From an uncultured Alphaproteobacteria bacterium (GTDB lineage: Bacteria; Pseudomonadota; Alphaproteobacteria; Methylaequorales; Methylaequoraceae), in assembly GCA_902563305.1 (NCBI GenBank), contig CACEWP010000002.1, positions 23,066 to 87,065 on the forward strand: a DNA stretch of 64,000 nucleotides, written 5' to 3'. Position 1 is the first letter of the stretch, and each line of letters begins with the position of its first letter. The position numbers and the translations under genes were made by a program. A model generated the notes under the pieces. That model made no database searches and was not told the DNA's origin. It worked only from the letters and a program-made list of their open reading frames with translations. Below are positions 47,038 to 57,294 of the stretch, one piece after another.

Positions 47038-48375
47038 TTAGGAATTAATTTTATCGTACCAACTAATATCAAATTTAGCATCTAAAAAGTTTTTATGGTC
47101 TAAAATTCTTTTAAGAACTTGAATATTTGTTTCAATACCTTCTATTACATACTCATCTAACGCTCTTTTTAGTCTCATAATACATTCTTCTCTATTTTTT
47201 CCCTTTGAAATTATTTTTGAGATTAGTCCATCATAAAAAGATGTTACGCTACACCCAGAATATAAAAGTGAGTCAATTCTTATTCCAGGTCCTCCTGGTG
47301 GATGATAAGTCTTGACAAGTCCAGTAGAGGGAAACATTGTAATTGGATTTTCAGCATTTATTCTGCATTCAATTGAATGGCTTGTTTTTTTTATATCGTT
47401 TTGTGCAACTGATAGTTTTGCCCCTGATGCAACATTGATTTGCTCTTTAACTATATCAATATTAAAAACCTCTTCAGTTACCGTATGTTCAACTTGGAGT
47501 CTTGTATTCATTTCAATAAAATAAAACTTACCACTGCTATACAGATATTCAACAGTTCCCAAATTTTGATAGCCAATATTTTTAAAAGCATTCAAAGTGA
47601 TTTCACATACTTTTTTTCTATCACAGTCATTAATTCCTGGACTAGGACATTCTTCAATAATTTTTTGATTTCTTCTTTGTATAGAACACTCTCTTTCGCC
47701 AACATGAATTAAATTGCCAACATGATCTCCTATAATCTGTACTTCAATATGTCTTGGATTTTCGATAAACTTTTCTATGTAAACACTGTCATTTCCAAAA
47801 CTTTGAATTGCCTCCTTTTTGGCCATTAAAAAGTTATCCTTGAGATCATCTTCACTGTCAACTTTTTTAATACCTCTTCCACCACCGCCATGGCTGGCTT
47901 TAACTAAAACTGGATATCCTATCTCTTTTGAAATAATTTTTGCTTCTGAAAAGGTTTTAATATTTTTTTTACTTCCAGGTATTATTGGAAGACCTAGTTT
48001 ATGTGCAAAGTTTTTTGCTTTTATTTTATCTGACATTTTGTCTATATGATCGTGTTTAGGACCAATGAATTGGAACCCGTGATCATTGACTATTTTAGCG
48101 AAACTAGCATTTTCTGAAAGCATACCAATTCCAGGGTGTATTGCATCAACATTTGCAATAGTTGCAGCTGAAATAATTGAAGGTATATTTAAGTATGAAT
48201 TTTTTACTTGAGGTGGGCCAATACAAACACTTTCATCTGCTAATCTAACAAACATCTCCTTTTCGTCAGCAGTTGAATGAACAACTACAGTCTTAATATC
48301 TAACTCTTTACAAGCTCTTAAAATCCTTAAGGCTATTTCTCCTCGATTTGCAACTAAGATTTTTTTTAGCATCAT
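47038..48375 (-). CDS. accC: Acetyl-CoA carboxylase biotin carboxylase subunit
   Basis: AccC carboxylates the biotin on AccB using ATP and bicarbonate. The 445 aa ATP-grasp enzyme shows KILVANRGEIALRILRAC, GIGMLSENASFAK, KASHGGGGRGIKKV, HIEVQIIGD, and EMNTRLQVEHTVTE. The ATG overlaps the accB stop by four bases. Confidence 0.97.
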   Translation of the reverse strand: MMLKKILVANRGEIALRILRACKELDIKTVVVHSTADEKEMFVRLADESVCIGPPQVKNSYLNIPSIISAATIANVDAIHPGIGMLSENASFAKIVNDHGFQFIGPKHDHIDKMSDKIKAKNFAHKLGLPIIPGSKKNIKTFSEAKIISKEIGYPVLVKASHGGGGRGIKKVDSEDDLKDNFLMAKKEAIQSFGNDSVYIEKFIENPRHIEVQIIGDHVGNLIHVGERECSIQRRNQKIIEECPSPGINDCDRKKVCEITLNAFKNIGYQNLGTVEYLYSSGKFYFIEMNTRLQVEHTVTEEVFNIDIVKEQINVASGAKLSVAQNDIKKTSHSIECRINAENPITMFPSTGLVKTYHPPGGPGIRIDSLLYSGCSVTSFYDGLISKIISKGKNREECIMRLKRALDEYVIEGIETNIQVLKRILDHKNFLDAKFDISWYDKINS

Positions 48376-48806
48376 TCAATTAGAACTAAAGGTTCACCAA
48401 ATTCTACTGGGGCTTCATTTTTAATATAAATTTTCTTAACAGTACCATTTCTGTCAGCAACAATTTCGTTCATTGTTTTCATTGCTTCAATAATAAGTAA
48501 AACCTGACCAATTTTTACATTTTGACCTATTTCTATAAATTGCTTAGATCCAGGTTCTGGACTTAAGTAGGCTGTCCCGACTAAAGGTGATTTAAGAGAT
48601 GAATCTGGTTTTTTTAAGTCCAAATCTTTACGACTTTTTTCATCTACTTTTTTTACAACAGAAGATTTTTTTGATTCATAGTTTTTTTTTTTTAATTTGT
48701 AAGAAAATTTTCCATCAAAAATTTCCAACTCAGATAAATCGTTTTTTTCCATTATCTTGGATAAAAAATCAATGTCTTCAGTTATCTTTTTTTCTATTTT
48801 CTTCAT
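48372..48806 (-). CDS. accB: Biotin carboxyl carrier protein of acetyl-CoA carboxylase
   Basis: A 144 aa protein: a helical N-terminal part, a lysine-rich linker, and a C-terminal biotinyl domain (about 70-144). The biotinylation site reads IEAMKTMNEIVAD, with the biotin lysine in EAMK; most family members have EAMKLMN or EAMKMMN, so T after K is a mild variant. It starts one base after aroQ and is coupled to accC. Confidence 0.94.
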   Translation of the reverse strand: MKKIEKKITEDIDFLSKIMEKNDLSELEIFDGKFSYKLKKKNYESKKSSVVKKVDEKSRKDLDLKKPDSSLKSPLVGTAYLSPEPGSKQFIEIGQNVKIGQVLLIIEAMKTMNEIVADRNGTVKKIYIKNEAPVEFGEPLVLIE

Positions 48807-48807
48807 G

Positions 48808-49233
48808 TTAAAGATTTTTTAGGGAATAAATTGCAATTTGATAAACATTGGTTCCGAATCCAGCTATAATACCATCAACTACTGGGCTTATAAATGAGTT
48901 TTTTCTAAACTCTTCTCTGTTATATATATTAGAAATATGAACTTCAATTTTAGGTATACTTATTATTTTCAAAGCATCGTGAATTGCTATCGATGTGTGG
49001 GTAAATGCACCTGCATTTATTATAAGGCCATCAAACTTTTTGGAGTTGTGGATTTGATCAATAATTTCGGATTCAGAATTACTTTGAAAGAAGACTAATT
49101 CAGATGTGTCATTTTTAAAAAATTCAACACAATCTTTTTCAATTTCTAGCAATGTTTTTTTGCCATAAATGTTAGTTTCTCGCTTTCCAAGTTGATCTAA
49201 GTTTGGTCCATTAATGATGATAATTTTATTCAT
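48808..49233 (-). CDS. aroQ: 3-dehydroquinate dehydratase, type II
   Basis: AroQ performs the third step of the shikimate pathway. The 141 aa protein opens with IIIINGPNLDQLGKRETNIYG (core NGPNLDQLG) and has FFQSNSESEIIDQIH, IINAGAFTHTSIAIHDAL and EVHISNIYNREEFR. It overlaps the M48 protease gene by four bases. The aroQ-accB-accC-aat order is conserved in alphaproteobacteria. Confidence 0.96.
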   Translation of the reverse strand: MNKIIIINGPNLDQLGKRETNIYGKKTLLEIEKDCVEFFKNDTSELVFFQSNSESEIIDQIHNSKKFDGLIINAGAFTHTSIAIHDALKIISIPKIEVHISNIYNREEFRKNSFISPVVDGIIAGFGTNVYQIAIYSLKNL

Positions 49234-50531
49234 TTATTTTTTGTTTTTTTCATTTCATATTCTAAATCAGACAATTTCTTTTTTAATACAGGATCTTTGG
49301 TAATTTTTTTTGCTCTATCAAGATGGATTTTTGCATTATCAAACTTTCCACTTAAAATATACTTCTCTGCAAAAGCGTAAGAAGAGTAGTCTAATTTTTT
49401 TAACTTGCCATAGTTTAACCCTAAATAATGCCATGCATCAATGGGAAATTCATCTTTTTTTATATATGATAATAAAAGATTAATAGATTCCTTTAAGTTC
49501 ACCTTAAGACCACTATGGTAAAGGGATTTTGCTAAAAATAGTTTGAAAGCTTTTTCATCAGGAAGAAGAGAAGTGGCAATTATAAAGGAATTTATAGCAT
49601 TGGTAAAATTTCCATTTTCGAAGAACATTTGACCCTGAAGTTCATGAAAATAGGGATTTTTATTATCTAACTTTATGCAACTATTAATAAAAGTCATTGC
49701 ATTCTTGAGTTTTCCAACTCTGTAGTTATTAAGAGCATAGGCGTACATGCTTTCTAATGAACTTTTATTGGGATAAATGATTTCAAGCTGATCGTTCTTT
49801 AAAAAGAAACCATTTAATTTAGCTTTTGCTAAATTGAACCTATTATTTAAATTTTTGTATTCTTTAATATTTTGATTATCAAAATTGATTTTAATATTTT
49901 TTATCCTTTCCGTTGAAAGTGGATGAGTTTGAAAATAAGGATTTATTTTTTTTAATTTTTCATTCCTCTGAATTTCTTTGAATATATTTATGAGTCCTTG
50001 AAGAGAAAAACCATTATCTTTAAGAAGTCTTATTGCAGTTTGATCAGCAAGAGATTCTTGTGATCTAGAAAATGCCAAAAGTCTTGCATTACTTAACTGC
50101 TGTCCACCCATTAATAATACAGAGCCTGCATTATATGCTCCGCTTGCAATTGCCCCAACAGCAAGAATAGAGGACAAGATATTAATTACTGAATTTTTTT
50201 CCATGGCCATTTGTCTTTTTTGAAAGTGACCTCCAATTACATGTCCAATTTCATGTGAAATAACTCCTGCAATATCGTCTACTGTTTTACTTTTTAATAG
50301 AAGTTCTGTTGTAAAGAAGAATTTTTTGTCAGGTGTTACTAATGCATTAATAAATTTTTGATTGTCTATATAAAAAGTCAAAACTTCTCTTTCAAGCTCA
50401 GTATTTTTTACCAAAATTTTACTTATGTCAGTAAGAAAATTTTCAATTTCCGCGTCTCTTATTACATTTATTGAATTTGCCTTTATTGAAGAAGAAAAAA
50501 TAATTAATGCAAAAGTTATTAGTATTCTCAT
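49230..50531 (-). CDS. M48-family metalloprotease with TPR domain (BepA-like)
   Basis: A 433 aa periplasmic protease with a signal peptide (about residues 1-18). The zinc site is HEIGHVIGGHF with a downstream glutamate in SQESLADQTAIRLL. The C-terminal half contains TPR-like helices (EIIYPNKSSLESMYAYAL, INSFIIATSLLPDEKAF). This is the BepA/YfgC architecture of outer-membrane protein quality control. It heads the aroQ-acc-aat run. Confidence 0.9.
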   Translation of the reverse strand: MRILITFALIIFSSSIKANSINVIRDAEIENFLTDISKILVKNTELEREVLTFYIDNQKFINALVTPDKKFFFTTELLLKSKTVDDIAGVISHEIGHVIGGHFQKRQMAMEKNSVINILSSILAVGAIASGAYNAGSVLLMGGQQLSNARLLAFSRSQESLADQTAIRLLKDNGFSLQGLINIFKEIQRNEKLKKINPYFQTHPLSTERIKNIKINFDNQNIKEYKNLNNRFNLAKAKLNGFFLKNDQLEIIYPNKSSLESMYAYALNNYRVGKLKNAMTFINSCIKLDNKNPYFHELQGQMFFENGNFTNAINSFIIATSLLPDEKAFKLFLAKSLYHSGLKVNLKESINLLLSYIKKDEFPIDAWHYLGLNYGKLKKLDYSSYAFAEKYILSGKFDNAKIHLDRAKKITKDPVLKKKLSDLEYEMKKTKNK

Positions 50532-50564
50532 GAAAATTAGTTTAATTTATTTTTATATTTTTTC

Positions 50565-51725
50565 ATGATAAATAAAACATATTTTCCAGCTGATAGATCA
50601 AACATAGATTCATTTTATGTAATGGATCTACTATACAGTGCTAATAAACTTGAAGCCAATGGAAAGAAAATCTTTCATCTAGAATTAGGTGAACCTCAAC
50701 CCGCAACACCTCTTAAAGTATTAAGAGAGTCTTCGAGGCTCTCGAACTTAAAATTACCTGGTTATACTCCTTCAAACGGAATTGAGATACTTAGAAAGAA
50801 AATAGCAGATTATTATAATTCACGCTATAGTTTAAAAATTAAGGATGACCAAATTTTTGTTACCACTGGATCCTCTGGTGCTTTCTTATTGACTTTTTTG
50901 GTGTGTTTTGAACCAGGTTCGAGAGTTGCAATATTTAATCCAGTTTATCCGGCATATAGAAATATTCTTAAATGTCTAAACATTGAAGTTGTGGAGATTT
51001 TTCCCAATAAAAAATCAATTGATAAGATTGATCCATATTTAATTTCCAGAGAAAAAGTTGATGGCTTGATAATTTCTAATCCTAATAATCCAAATGGTCA
51101 AAAGTATTCAAAAAATGAACTACGTTTCATTTATGAACATTGTAGAAAGAATAATGTAATTTTAATATCTGATGAAATTTATCATGGTATAGAATATGAA
51201 AAAAAAACCTATTCAATGCTAAATTTTGGAAAACAGACAATCGTCGTAAATAGTTTTTCAAAATATTTTTGTATGCCAGGTTGGAGATTAGGTTGGGTAA
51301 TAATCCCAAAACCGCTTAGAGACAATTTTTTAAAACTTTCACAAAATCTCTTTATTTCTTCAGGGAATATAGCACAATATTCAGCTCTAAAAGTATTTGA
51401 ATGTTTGAAAGAATTAAATGACTTAGTTAAAATATACCAATCTACTAGAAATCAGGTTGATCAAATATTGAATAAAATACCGGTTATAGATTTTAACAAA
51501 CCTGAGGGATCATTTTATTTTTATATAGATATTAAGAAAACTAATTTAGATTCTTTTGAGTTTGTCAATAAATTAATGCATGAGACAGGAGTAGTTCTTA
51601 CTCCAGGCATAGATTTTGACAAAAAAAATGGGAAAAGTACTGTCAGATTATCTTTTTCATCAAAACAAGATATAGTTTTAGAAGCAACTGAAATACTTTA
51701 TGATTGGTTTAAAAAAAATTATTGA
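50565..51725 (+). CDS. Class I/II pyridoxal-phosphate aminotransferase
   Basis: A 386 aa fold type I enzyme with LELGEPQPATP, YTPSNGIEILRKKIADYY, FVTTGSSGAFLLTF, NPNNPNGQ, ISDEIYHGIEY, and the PLP lysine in VNSFSKYFCMPGWRLGW. The motif set fits aspartate/aromatic- or MalY-like aminotransferases; the substrate cannot be fixed. Its end overlaps rne by seven bases. Confidence 0.87.
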   Translation: MINKTYFPADRSNIDSFYVMDLLYSANKLEANGKKIFHLELGEPQPATPLKVLRESSRLSNLKLPGYTPSNGIEILRKKIADYYNSRYSLKIKDDQIFVTTGSSGAFLLTFLVCFEPGSRVAIFNPVYPAYRNILKCLNIEVVEIFPNKKSIDKIDPYLISREKVDGLIISNPNNPNGQKYSKNELRFIYEHCRKNNVILISDEIYHGIEYEKKTYSMLNFGKQTIVVNSFSKYFCMPGWRLGWVIIPKPLRDNFLKLSQNLFISSGNIAQYSALKVFECLKELNDLVKIYQSTRNQVDQILNKIPVIDFNKPEGSFYFYIDIKKTNLDSFEFVNKLMHETGVVLTPGIDFDKKNGKSTVRLSFSSKQDIVLEATEILYDWFKKNY

Positions 51726-53737
51726 TTCCACCAACCCTGCCTCTTTTCAATTTTACTATTGTCCTCTGGTAAAACCTTAACAGGCTTCATTTTGTTTTTT
51801 TGGGCTGTATCTGATTTGGTTTCCCTTTTTCCCTCATTATCATTATTTTCTAAATCATTTGCTTTTGCTCTATAACTCACTCTTTTTTTCTGTAAATCAT
51901 TATTAGGTTCTACGTTAGGTGTTTCTTTTTGTGCTAAATTCTCTTTAGGAATTTTTAAATAATCAGTAAAATTATCTATTTTGCTTTTTTCATGACAACT
52001 CTTGTATAAAATTTCTGTTGCTGAACATATTAAAAATTCATTTTCACTTAAATTCGGGAAATGAGTAATTGAAACTTTCTTTGAAAGAATTGGCTTTTTT
52101 ATTTTTTTAATATTTTCTAACATCACTTTTGATAATTTTGAGCCAGCTAGCAGGAAGATATTTTTATAGATAGCGTTTAATGAAAATTCATTGCAAACTT
52201 TAATTAATTGTTCATATAAAAAATCATTCGAAGTAATACTACCATACCCGTTACATGTGTGACATCTTGAGGACATTACTGTATCAGTTGTTACTTTAAG
52301 CCTTTGTCTAGAAAGCTCCATTAATCCAAAATTACTTATTCTCCCAACTTGTATCCTAGCTCTATCATCTCTTATGCATTCTTTAAGTTTTTTTTCTACT
52401 TTTATGTTATGTCCTCTGTCAAGCATATCAATAAAATCAATAACAATTAAACCTGCTAAGTCCCTAATTTTAAGTTGTTTACTTATTTCCTCTGCAGCCT
52501 CCATATTTGTCTTAAATGCTGTATCCTCAATATTTCTTTGTTTGGTAAATTTTCCAGAGTTAATATCTATCGCAACAAGGGCCTCTGTTTGATTTATAAC
52601 AAGATACCCTCCGGATTTTAAATTAACTGTAGGATTATTTATTCCAATAATTTTCTTTTCAAGTCCAAATCGAGAAAATAATGGTTTTTTATCATTATAT
52701 AAGTTTATGTTTTTTAAAGAACTTGGCATGAATTGTTTTATAATTTCTTTAGATCTTTTTAATGTATTTTTTTCATTAACAATTATTTCATCATACGTAG
52801 AGTCAAAATAATCTCTCAGACACCTCTTGATAATATTGTCTTCTTCATGAATTAGGCATGGTGCGTTAGATTTTATTGTTTTTGAAGTAATTTCTGACCA
52901 TAGTTTAATTAAGGAATTATAATCTCTTTTAATTTCTTTTATTCCCATTATTTGACCTGCGGTTCTTATAATTACACCCATACCTTTTTTGATATTAAGC
53001 TTATTAAGAGTATCTTTCAGTTTTTTCCTCAGTTTTATATCTTCAATTTTTCTTGAAATACCTCCACCTTTATTAGTATTAGGCATTAATACACAATACT
53101 TACCAGCTAAGGATAATCTAGTTGTAACTGCTGCACCTTTATTACCTCTTTCTTCTTTTACTACCTGAATTAAAATGACTTGATTACTCTTTATAACTTC
53201 TTGGATACTATATTTCCTATGAAAAATAACTTGGGCTTGTTTTTGCGGTTGTTTAAATCTCTTCTTCCTCCTGATTCTTTGATTTGGAAGTTCGTCAATT
53301 GGTTTATAATTAAAAAAATCATAAACCTTGGACAAAAAGCCTTTTTGCTCAGTTAATTCATTTTGTTTATTTTTATTAGTTAATTCTTTATCAATGAGAT
53401 TGGTTTCTGAAAACCCTTCATCCTCCTCATCTATTGAAATTGTTTTTGATGCTTCCAACTCTTGCTGAAGAAGCTTTTTTTTATCGGCAGTTGGAATCTT
53501 GAAGTAATCTGGATGGATTTCGTTATATGCAAGAAATCCATGCTTATTTCCTCCGTAATCAACGAAAGCGGCTTGAAGAGATGGCTCAACCCTTACAATT
53601 TTCGCTAAATAAATATTTCCTTTGATTCTCTCATTTTTTATTTTTTCTGACTCATAATCTATCAAATTATTATTTTCAATCATTGCCACTCTTAGAATAT
53701 TTTTCTGAGTTGCATCAATTAACATTTTCTTCTTCAT
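51719..53737 (-). CDS. rne: Ribonuclease E/G
   Basis: An endoribonuclease of mRNA decay and rRNA processing, 672 aa from the preferred ATG. It shows the S1 domain (GNIYLAKIVRVEPSLQAAFVDYGGNKHGFLA, core AAFVDYGGNKHGFL), catalytic aspartates in LVAIDINSGKFT and LIVIDFIDM, the zinc-link CHTCNGYG, and a short polar tail ending QGWWNQ, the alphaproteobacterial C-terminus. It is much shorter than E. coli RNase E, so the degradosome scaffold is reduced. ATG 53737 has AGGA eight bases upstream; 53743 is too close to that site. Confidence 0.93.
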   Translation of the reverse strand: MKKKMLIDATQKNILRVAMIENNNLIDYESEKIKNERIKGNIYLAKIVRVEPSLQAAFVDYGGNKHGFLAYNEIHPDYFKIPTADKKKLLQQELEASKTISIDEEDEGFSETNLIDKELTNKNKQNELTEQKGFLSKVYDFFNYKPIDELPNQRIRRKKRFKQPQKQAQVIFHRKYSIQEVIKSNQVILIQVVKEERGNKGAAVTTRLSLAGKYCVLMPNTNKGGGISRKIEDIKLRKKLKDTLNKLNIKKGMGVIIRTAGQIMGIKEIKRDYNSLIKLWSEITSKTIKSNAPCLIHEEDNIIKRCLRDYFDSTYDEIIVNEKNTLKRSKEIIKQFMPSSLKNINLYNDKKPLFSRFGLEKKIIGINNPTVNLKSGGYLVINQTEALVAIDINSGKFTKQRNIEDTAFKTNMEAAEEISKQLKIRDLAGLIVIDFIDMLDRGHNIKVEKKLKECIRDDRARIQVGRISNFGLMELSRQRLKVTTDTVMSSRCHTCNGYGSITSNDFLYEQLIKVCNEFSLNAIYKNIFLLAGSKLSKVMLENIKKIKKPILSKKVSITHFPNLSENEFLICSATEILYKSCHEKSKIDNFTDYLKIPKENLAQKETPNVEPNNDLQKKRVSYRAKANDLENNDNEGKRETKSDTAQKNKMKPVKVLPEDNSKIEKRQGWWNQ

Positions 53738-53865
53738 TTTCATTTTCCTTATAATTCTTTTTTAACTTGTATTATAATATACAATAAAAAGAAAAAAATC
53801 ATCGAACATATTGATTTTTTTCAAAAAAAAAACACTATATCTAGTATAACTAATTATTTTTTAAA

Positions 53866-54927
53866 TTGATTTATTCTCTTAAACTCATATTTCTTTTAAT
53901 TATATATTTCAATCAAGCATATTCTAACGAATTAGTAAATTTAAGATTCGGTTCTAACGGTGAAAAAAATAGAATTGTCCTTGATTTAATAGAAGATGCT
54001 TCATTTGATCATAAAGTCTATAGTAAAAAAATTGATATAATTTTTAAAAAACCAATTAAGATTTCTAAAAATTTTAAAACTTTAAATAATTTGCAATCAA
54101 TAACTTATGATAAAAAATCCAATAATTTACAACTAAACTTTAATAAGACTATTTTTTCAACTAATATTTATCTCTTAAAAAAAAAAAAGAATGTTCATTC
54201 TAGAATTGTAATTGACTATAGTTTAAAAAAGAAAAAGAGAAAAACTGTAATAATTGATCCTGGTCATGGAGGAAAAGATTCTGGGGCAGTTGGTATTTTC
54301 AAAAATTTAGAAAAGAATATTACACTTAAAGTAGGTATCCTTCTAAAGGAAAGATTTGAGAAAAATACCAATTACAGAGTAGTTTTAACCAGAAAAAAAG
54401 ATATTTTTTTAAAATTACGCAGTAGAACAAAAATTGCTAAAGAAAACAATGCTGATATATTTATATCCTTACACGCAGATTATAATAGAAATAGAAGAGC
54501 TAGAGGAATATCTCTTTACACCCTCTCTGAAAGGGCATCAGATAAGGAAGCAGCTGCTTTGGCCAGAAGAGAAAATAGGTCAGATCTTATTGATGGTATT
54601 GATTTATCTGATGAGACTTCTGAAGTGACCTCAATCTTGTTGGATTTAACAAAAAGGGATACTTTAAACCAATCCAGTTTATTAGTTAAATTTTTGATAA
54701 ATTCGTTTAAAAATGATTTGAATCTTTTACAAAGAACTCATCGCTCAGCCGGCTTTGCTGTGTTAAAATCGTTGAATATTCCCTCTGTCTTACTAGAAAT
54801 GGGATATCTTTCAAATAAAAAAGATTCAAGATTATTGATAACAGAGAAATATCAAAGAAAATTAGCTGACAAAATTGTAAGTGCTGTTATAAACTATTTT
54901 GATTGGCAAGATAAAAATAATGAGTAA
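53866..54927 (+). CDS. amiC: N-acetylmuramoyl-L-alanine amidase (AmiC-type)
   Basis: A 353 aa periplasmic cell-wall amidase that splits daughter cells. It has a signal peptide (about residues 1-20), an AMIN-like N-terminal domain (residues about 25-120), and the Amidase_3 zinc domain: VIIDPGHGGKDSGAVG, LSLHADYNRN-type region (ISLHADYN), and the catalytic glutamate in SVLLEMGYLSN. The start is TTG with no ATG or Shine-Dalgarno site nearby. It is nine bases upstream of mrcA. Confidence 0.9.
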   Translation: MIYSLKLIFLLIIYFNQAYSNELVNLRFGSNGEKNRIVLDLIEDASFDHKVYSKKIDIIFKKPIKISKNFKTLNNLQSITYDKKSNNLQLNFNKTIFSTNIYLLKKKKNVHSRIVIDYSLKKKKRKTVIIDPGHGGKDSGAVGIFKNLEKNITLKVGILLKERFEKNTNYRVVLTRKKDIFLKLRSRTKIAKENNADIFISLHADYNRNRRARGISLYTLSERASDKEAAALARRENRSDLIDGIDLSDETSEVTSILLDLTKRDTLNQSSLLVKFLINSFKNDLNLLQRTHRSAGFAVLKSLNIPSVLLEMGYLSNKKDSRLLITEKYQRKLADKIVSAVINYFDWQDKNNE

Positions 54928-54936
54928 AATTTTAAT

Positions 54937-57294
54937 ATGATCAGATATTTAAGAAACGTCTTTATGTTATTTTTAATTGGAATTATTTCATTTTTTCTAA
55001 TTATGATTTTTATAGTCTATATGTTTGGAAAGGATCTTCCTAATTTTGATAAACTATCATACTACCAACCTAGGCTAGTCTCTAAGATATTTACTTCAAA
55101 TGGTAATTTTTTAGAGGACTATTCAAATGAAAATAGAATATTTGCAAGATATGAAGAAATTCCCACCGAATTAATTAATTGTTTTTTAGTATCTGAGGAC
55201 GTTAACTTTTTTAACCATATAGGAATAGATGCAAAAGGAATTTTTAGAGCTTTTATAAAAAATATATTAAAAACCTTTAGTAATAAGAGACTTGAAGGAG
55301 CCTCTACTATTACTCAGCAAGTGGCAAAAAATTTCTTATTAACTAATGAGATTTCCTATACAAGAAAAATAAAAGAGATAATTTTAGCATTAAGAATGGA
55401 AAAAGTTTTAGAAAAAGAGCAAATTATGGAACTTTATCTAAATGAAATTTATCTTGGTGGCGGTTCATATGGCATTAGATCAGCGTCACTTAATTATTTT
55501 AATAAATCTTTATCAGATTTGGACTTAGATGAAATGGCAATGCTTGCTGCTTTACCCAAAGCTCCATCGACGTATAATCCCTATAAAAATCCAATAAAAG
55601 CAATGAAAAGAAGAAATTGGGTCCTTAAAAGATTGTTAGATGAAAATTTCATAAAAGTTGATGAGTATGATTCAAAAATTAATAAACCAATTAAATTATC
55701 TAAAAGTAAAAAAATATTAAATAATAAAGCCTCTTTCTTTAAAGAAGAAGTTAGGAGGGAAATAATCTCAATGTTTAATGAAAGTAAGCTTTATGATAGT
55801 GGAATGACAATAATGACTAGTTTGGATGAAGATATTCAGTTACAAGCAGAGGAATCATTTAAAAAAGGGATTAATGAATTTTCTAAGAGGAAAGGTTGGG
55901 TAGGTCCCATTACAAATTTAAAAAAAAAAAAAGATTTTTTAAAGAGTATTAAAAATTTTAAAAAACCTGAAGGTCTTTTTAATAAAAATCTAGGAATTGT
56001 GACAAAAGTTCGAGAAGACAGTATTAACGTTTTATTGAGTACTAATAAGAAAATTCAATTAAAATATGAAAACATGACCCTGATAAAAGAAAAAAAATTT
56101 CAAATAAAAAAAAAATTTAAGTTAGGAGATATCATTGTGCTGGAATTTGATAAGAAAATCAAAGAATATAATCTTAGTCAAATACCAGAGGTAAATGGAG
56201 GACTTGTTGTATTAGAAAATAATACCGGAAGAATTCTGGCTATGGTTGGAGGTTATGATTCAAGCTCTTCATTTAATAGAGTGACTCAAGCTAAAAGACA
56301 GTTAGGATCTTCTTTTAAACCAGTTGTTTATATTGCTGCACTTGAAAATGGTTATTCACCTGTAAGTAAAGTACTTGATGCACCTTTCGTGATCGATGAT
56401 TATTCAAAGGATGGTATTTGGAGACCTACAAACTATGGTGATAAATTTTATGGATTAAGTACTCTTCGATTGGGTATTGAAAAATCTAGAAACTTAATGA
56501 CAGTCAGACTTTCTGATAGGATTGGTTTAGAAAAAATTGCAAAAATTTCAATGGATTTGGGTATTTATGATAAGTTTCCTTATTTGATATCTAGCTCTCT
56601 TGGTTCTCTTGAAAGTTCTCTCATAAAAATTACTTCAGCATATTCAACGTTAGCTAATGGAGGAATCAGAGTAGATCCAATTATCATTGACGCTATTTAT
56701 GACAATAATGGCAAATTTTTGTATAAAGGCGATGTGAGAAAATGTATTGATTGTAATCTGGAGTATACCACTGATATCGAAACCTCAAAAATTAATAATT
56801 TAGCTATTCCTAAAATCAAAAATAATAAAAAAAATGTTTTTTCTCAAGAGTCAGCATATCAAATGACCTCATTTCTTATGGGCGTTATTGAAAGAGGTAC
56901 TGCCAAAAATATAAATGATTTTGATTTCCAGGTTGCAGGAAAGACCGGCACAACAAATGACAATCAAGATGCATGGTTTATTGGTTTTAACTCTGAAATT
57001 ACTGTTGGAGTATTTGTAGGTTACGACGTTCCGAAATCTTTGGGTAGATTTGAAACAGGTTCTAAAGTAGCCGCTCCTATTTTCTATGATTTAATGAAAA
57101 AACTCTATAAATCTTACAACCCCAAACCTTTTGTAATTCCAGAAGAAATAAAATTTATAAATATTGACCTTGTATCTGGAAAACCAAGTAATTCTGATTA
57201 CATAACAGAAGCATTTAAAAATAACTTTAATTTTGATTTTGAAGTAAAGGATGATAACAATGAAGAGTCTTTAGATTTGAGAGGTTTTTATTGA
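54937..57294 (+). CDS. mrcA: Penicillin-binding protein 1A (bifunctional)
   Basis: A 785 aa peptidoglycan glycosyltransferase/transpeptidase. It has an N-terminal membrane anchor (about 7-29), then the GT51 domain (SEDVNFFNHIGIDAKGI, EGASTITQQVAKNFLL, ELYLNEIYLGGGSYGI), a middle OB-like insert, and the transpeptidase with active serine SSFKP, the SxN motif SRN, and KTGTTNDNQDAWFIG. A 13-base A-run at 55920-55932 encodes KKKK. The TGA shares its last base with the prfB ATG. Confidence 0.95.
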   Translation: MIRYLRNVFMLFLIGIISFFLIMIFIVYMFGKDLPNFDKLSYYQPRLVSKIFTSNGNFLEDYSNENRIFARYEEIPTELINCFLVSEDVNFFNHIGIDAKGIFRAFIKNILKTFSNKRLEGASTITQQVAKNFLLTNEISYTRKIKEIILALRMEKVLEKEQIMELYLNEIYLGGGSYGIRSASLNYFNKSLSDLDLDEMAMLAALPKAPSTYNPYKNPIKAMKRRNWVLKRLLDENFIKVDEYDSKINKPIKLSKSKKILNNKASFFKEEVRREIISMFNESKLYDSGMTIMTSLDEDIQLQAEESFKKGINEFSKRKGWVGPITNLKKKKDFLKSIKNFKKPEGLFNKNLGIVTKVREDSINVLLSTNKKIQLKYENMTLIKEKKFQIKKKFKLGDIIVLEFDKKIKEYNLSQIPEVNGGLVVLENNTGRILAMVGGYDSSSSFNRVTQAKRQLGSSFKPVVYIAALENGYSPVSKVLDAPFVIDDYSKDGIWRPTNYGDKFYGLSTLRLGIEKSRNLMTVRLSDRIGLEKIAKISMDLGIYDKFPYLISSSLGSLESSLIKITSAYSTLANGGIRVDPIIIDAIYDNNGKFLYKGDVRKCIDCNLEYTTDIETSKINNLAIPKIKNNKKNVFSQESAYQMTSFLMGVIERGTAKNINDFDFQVAGKTGTTNDNQDAWFIGFNSEITVGVFVGYDVPKSLGRFETGSKVAAPIFYDLMKKLYKSYNPKPFVIPEEIKFINIDLVSGKPSNSDYITEAFKNNFNFDFEVKDDNNEESLDLRGFY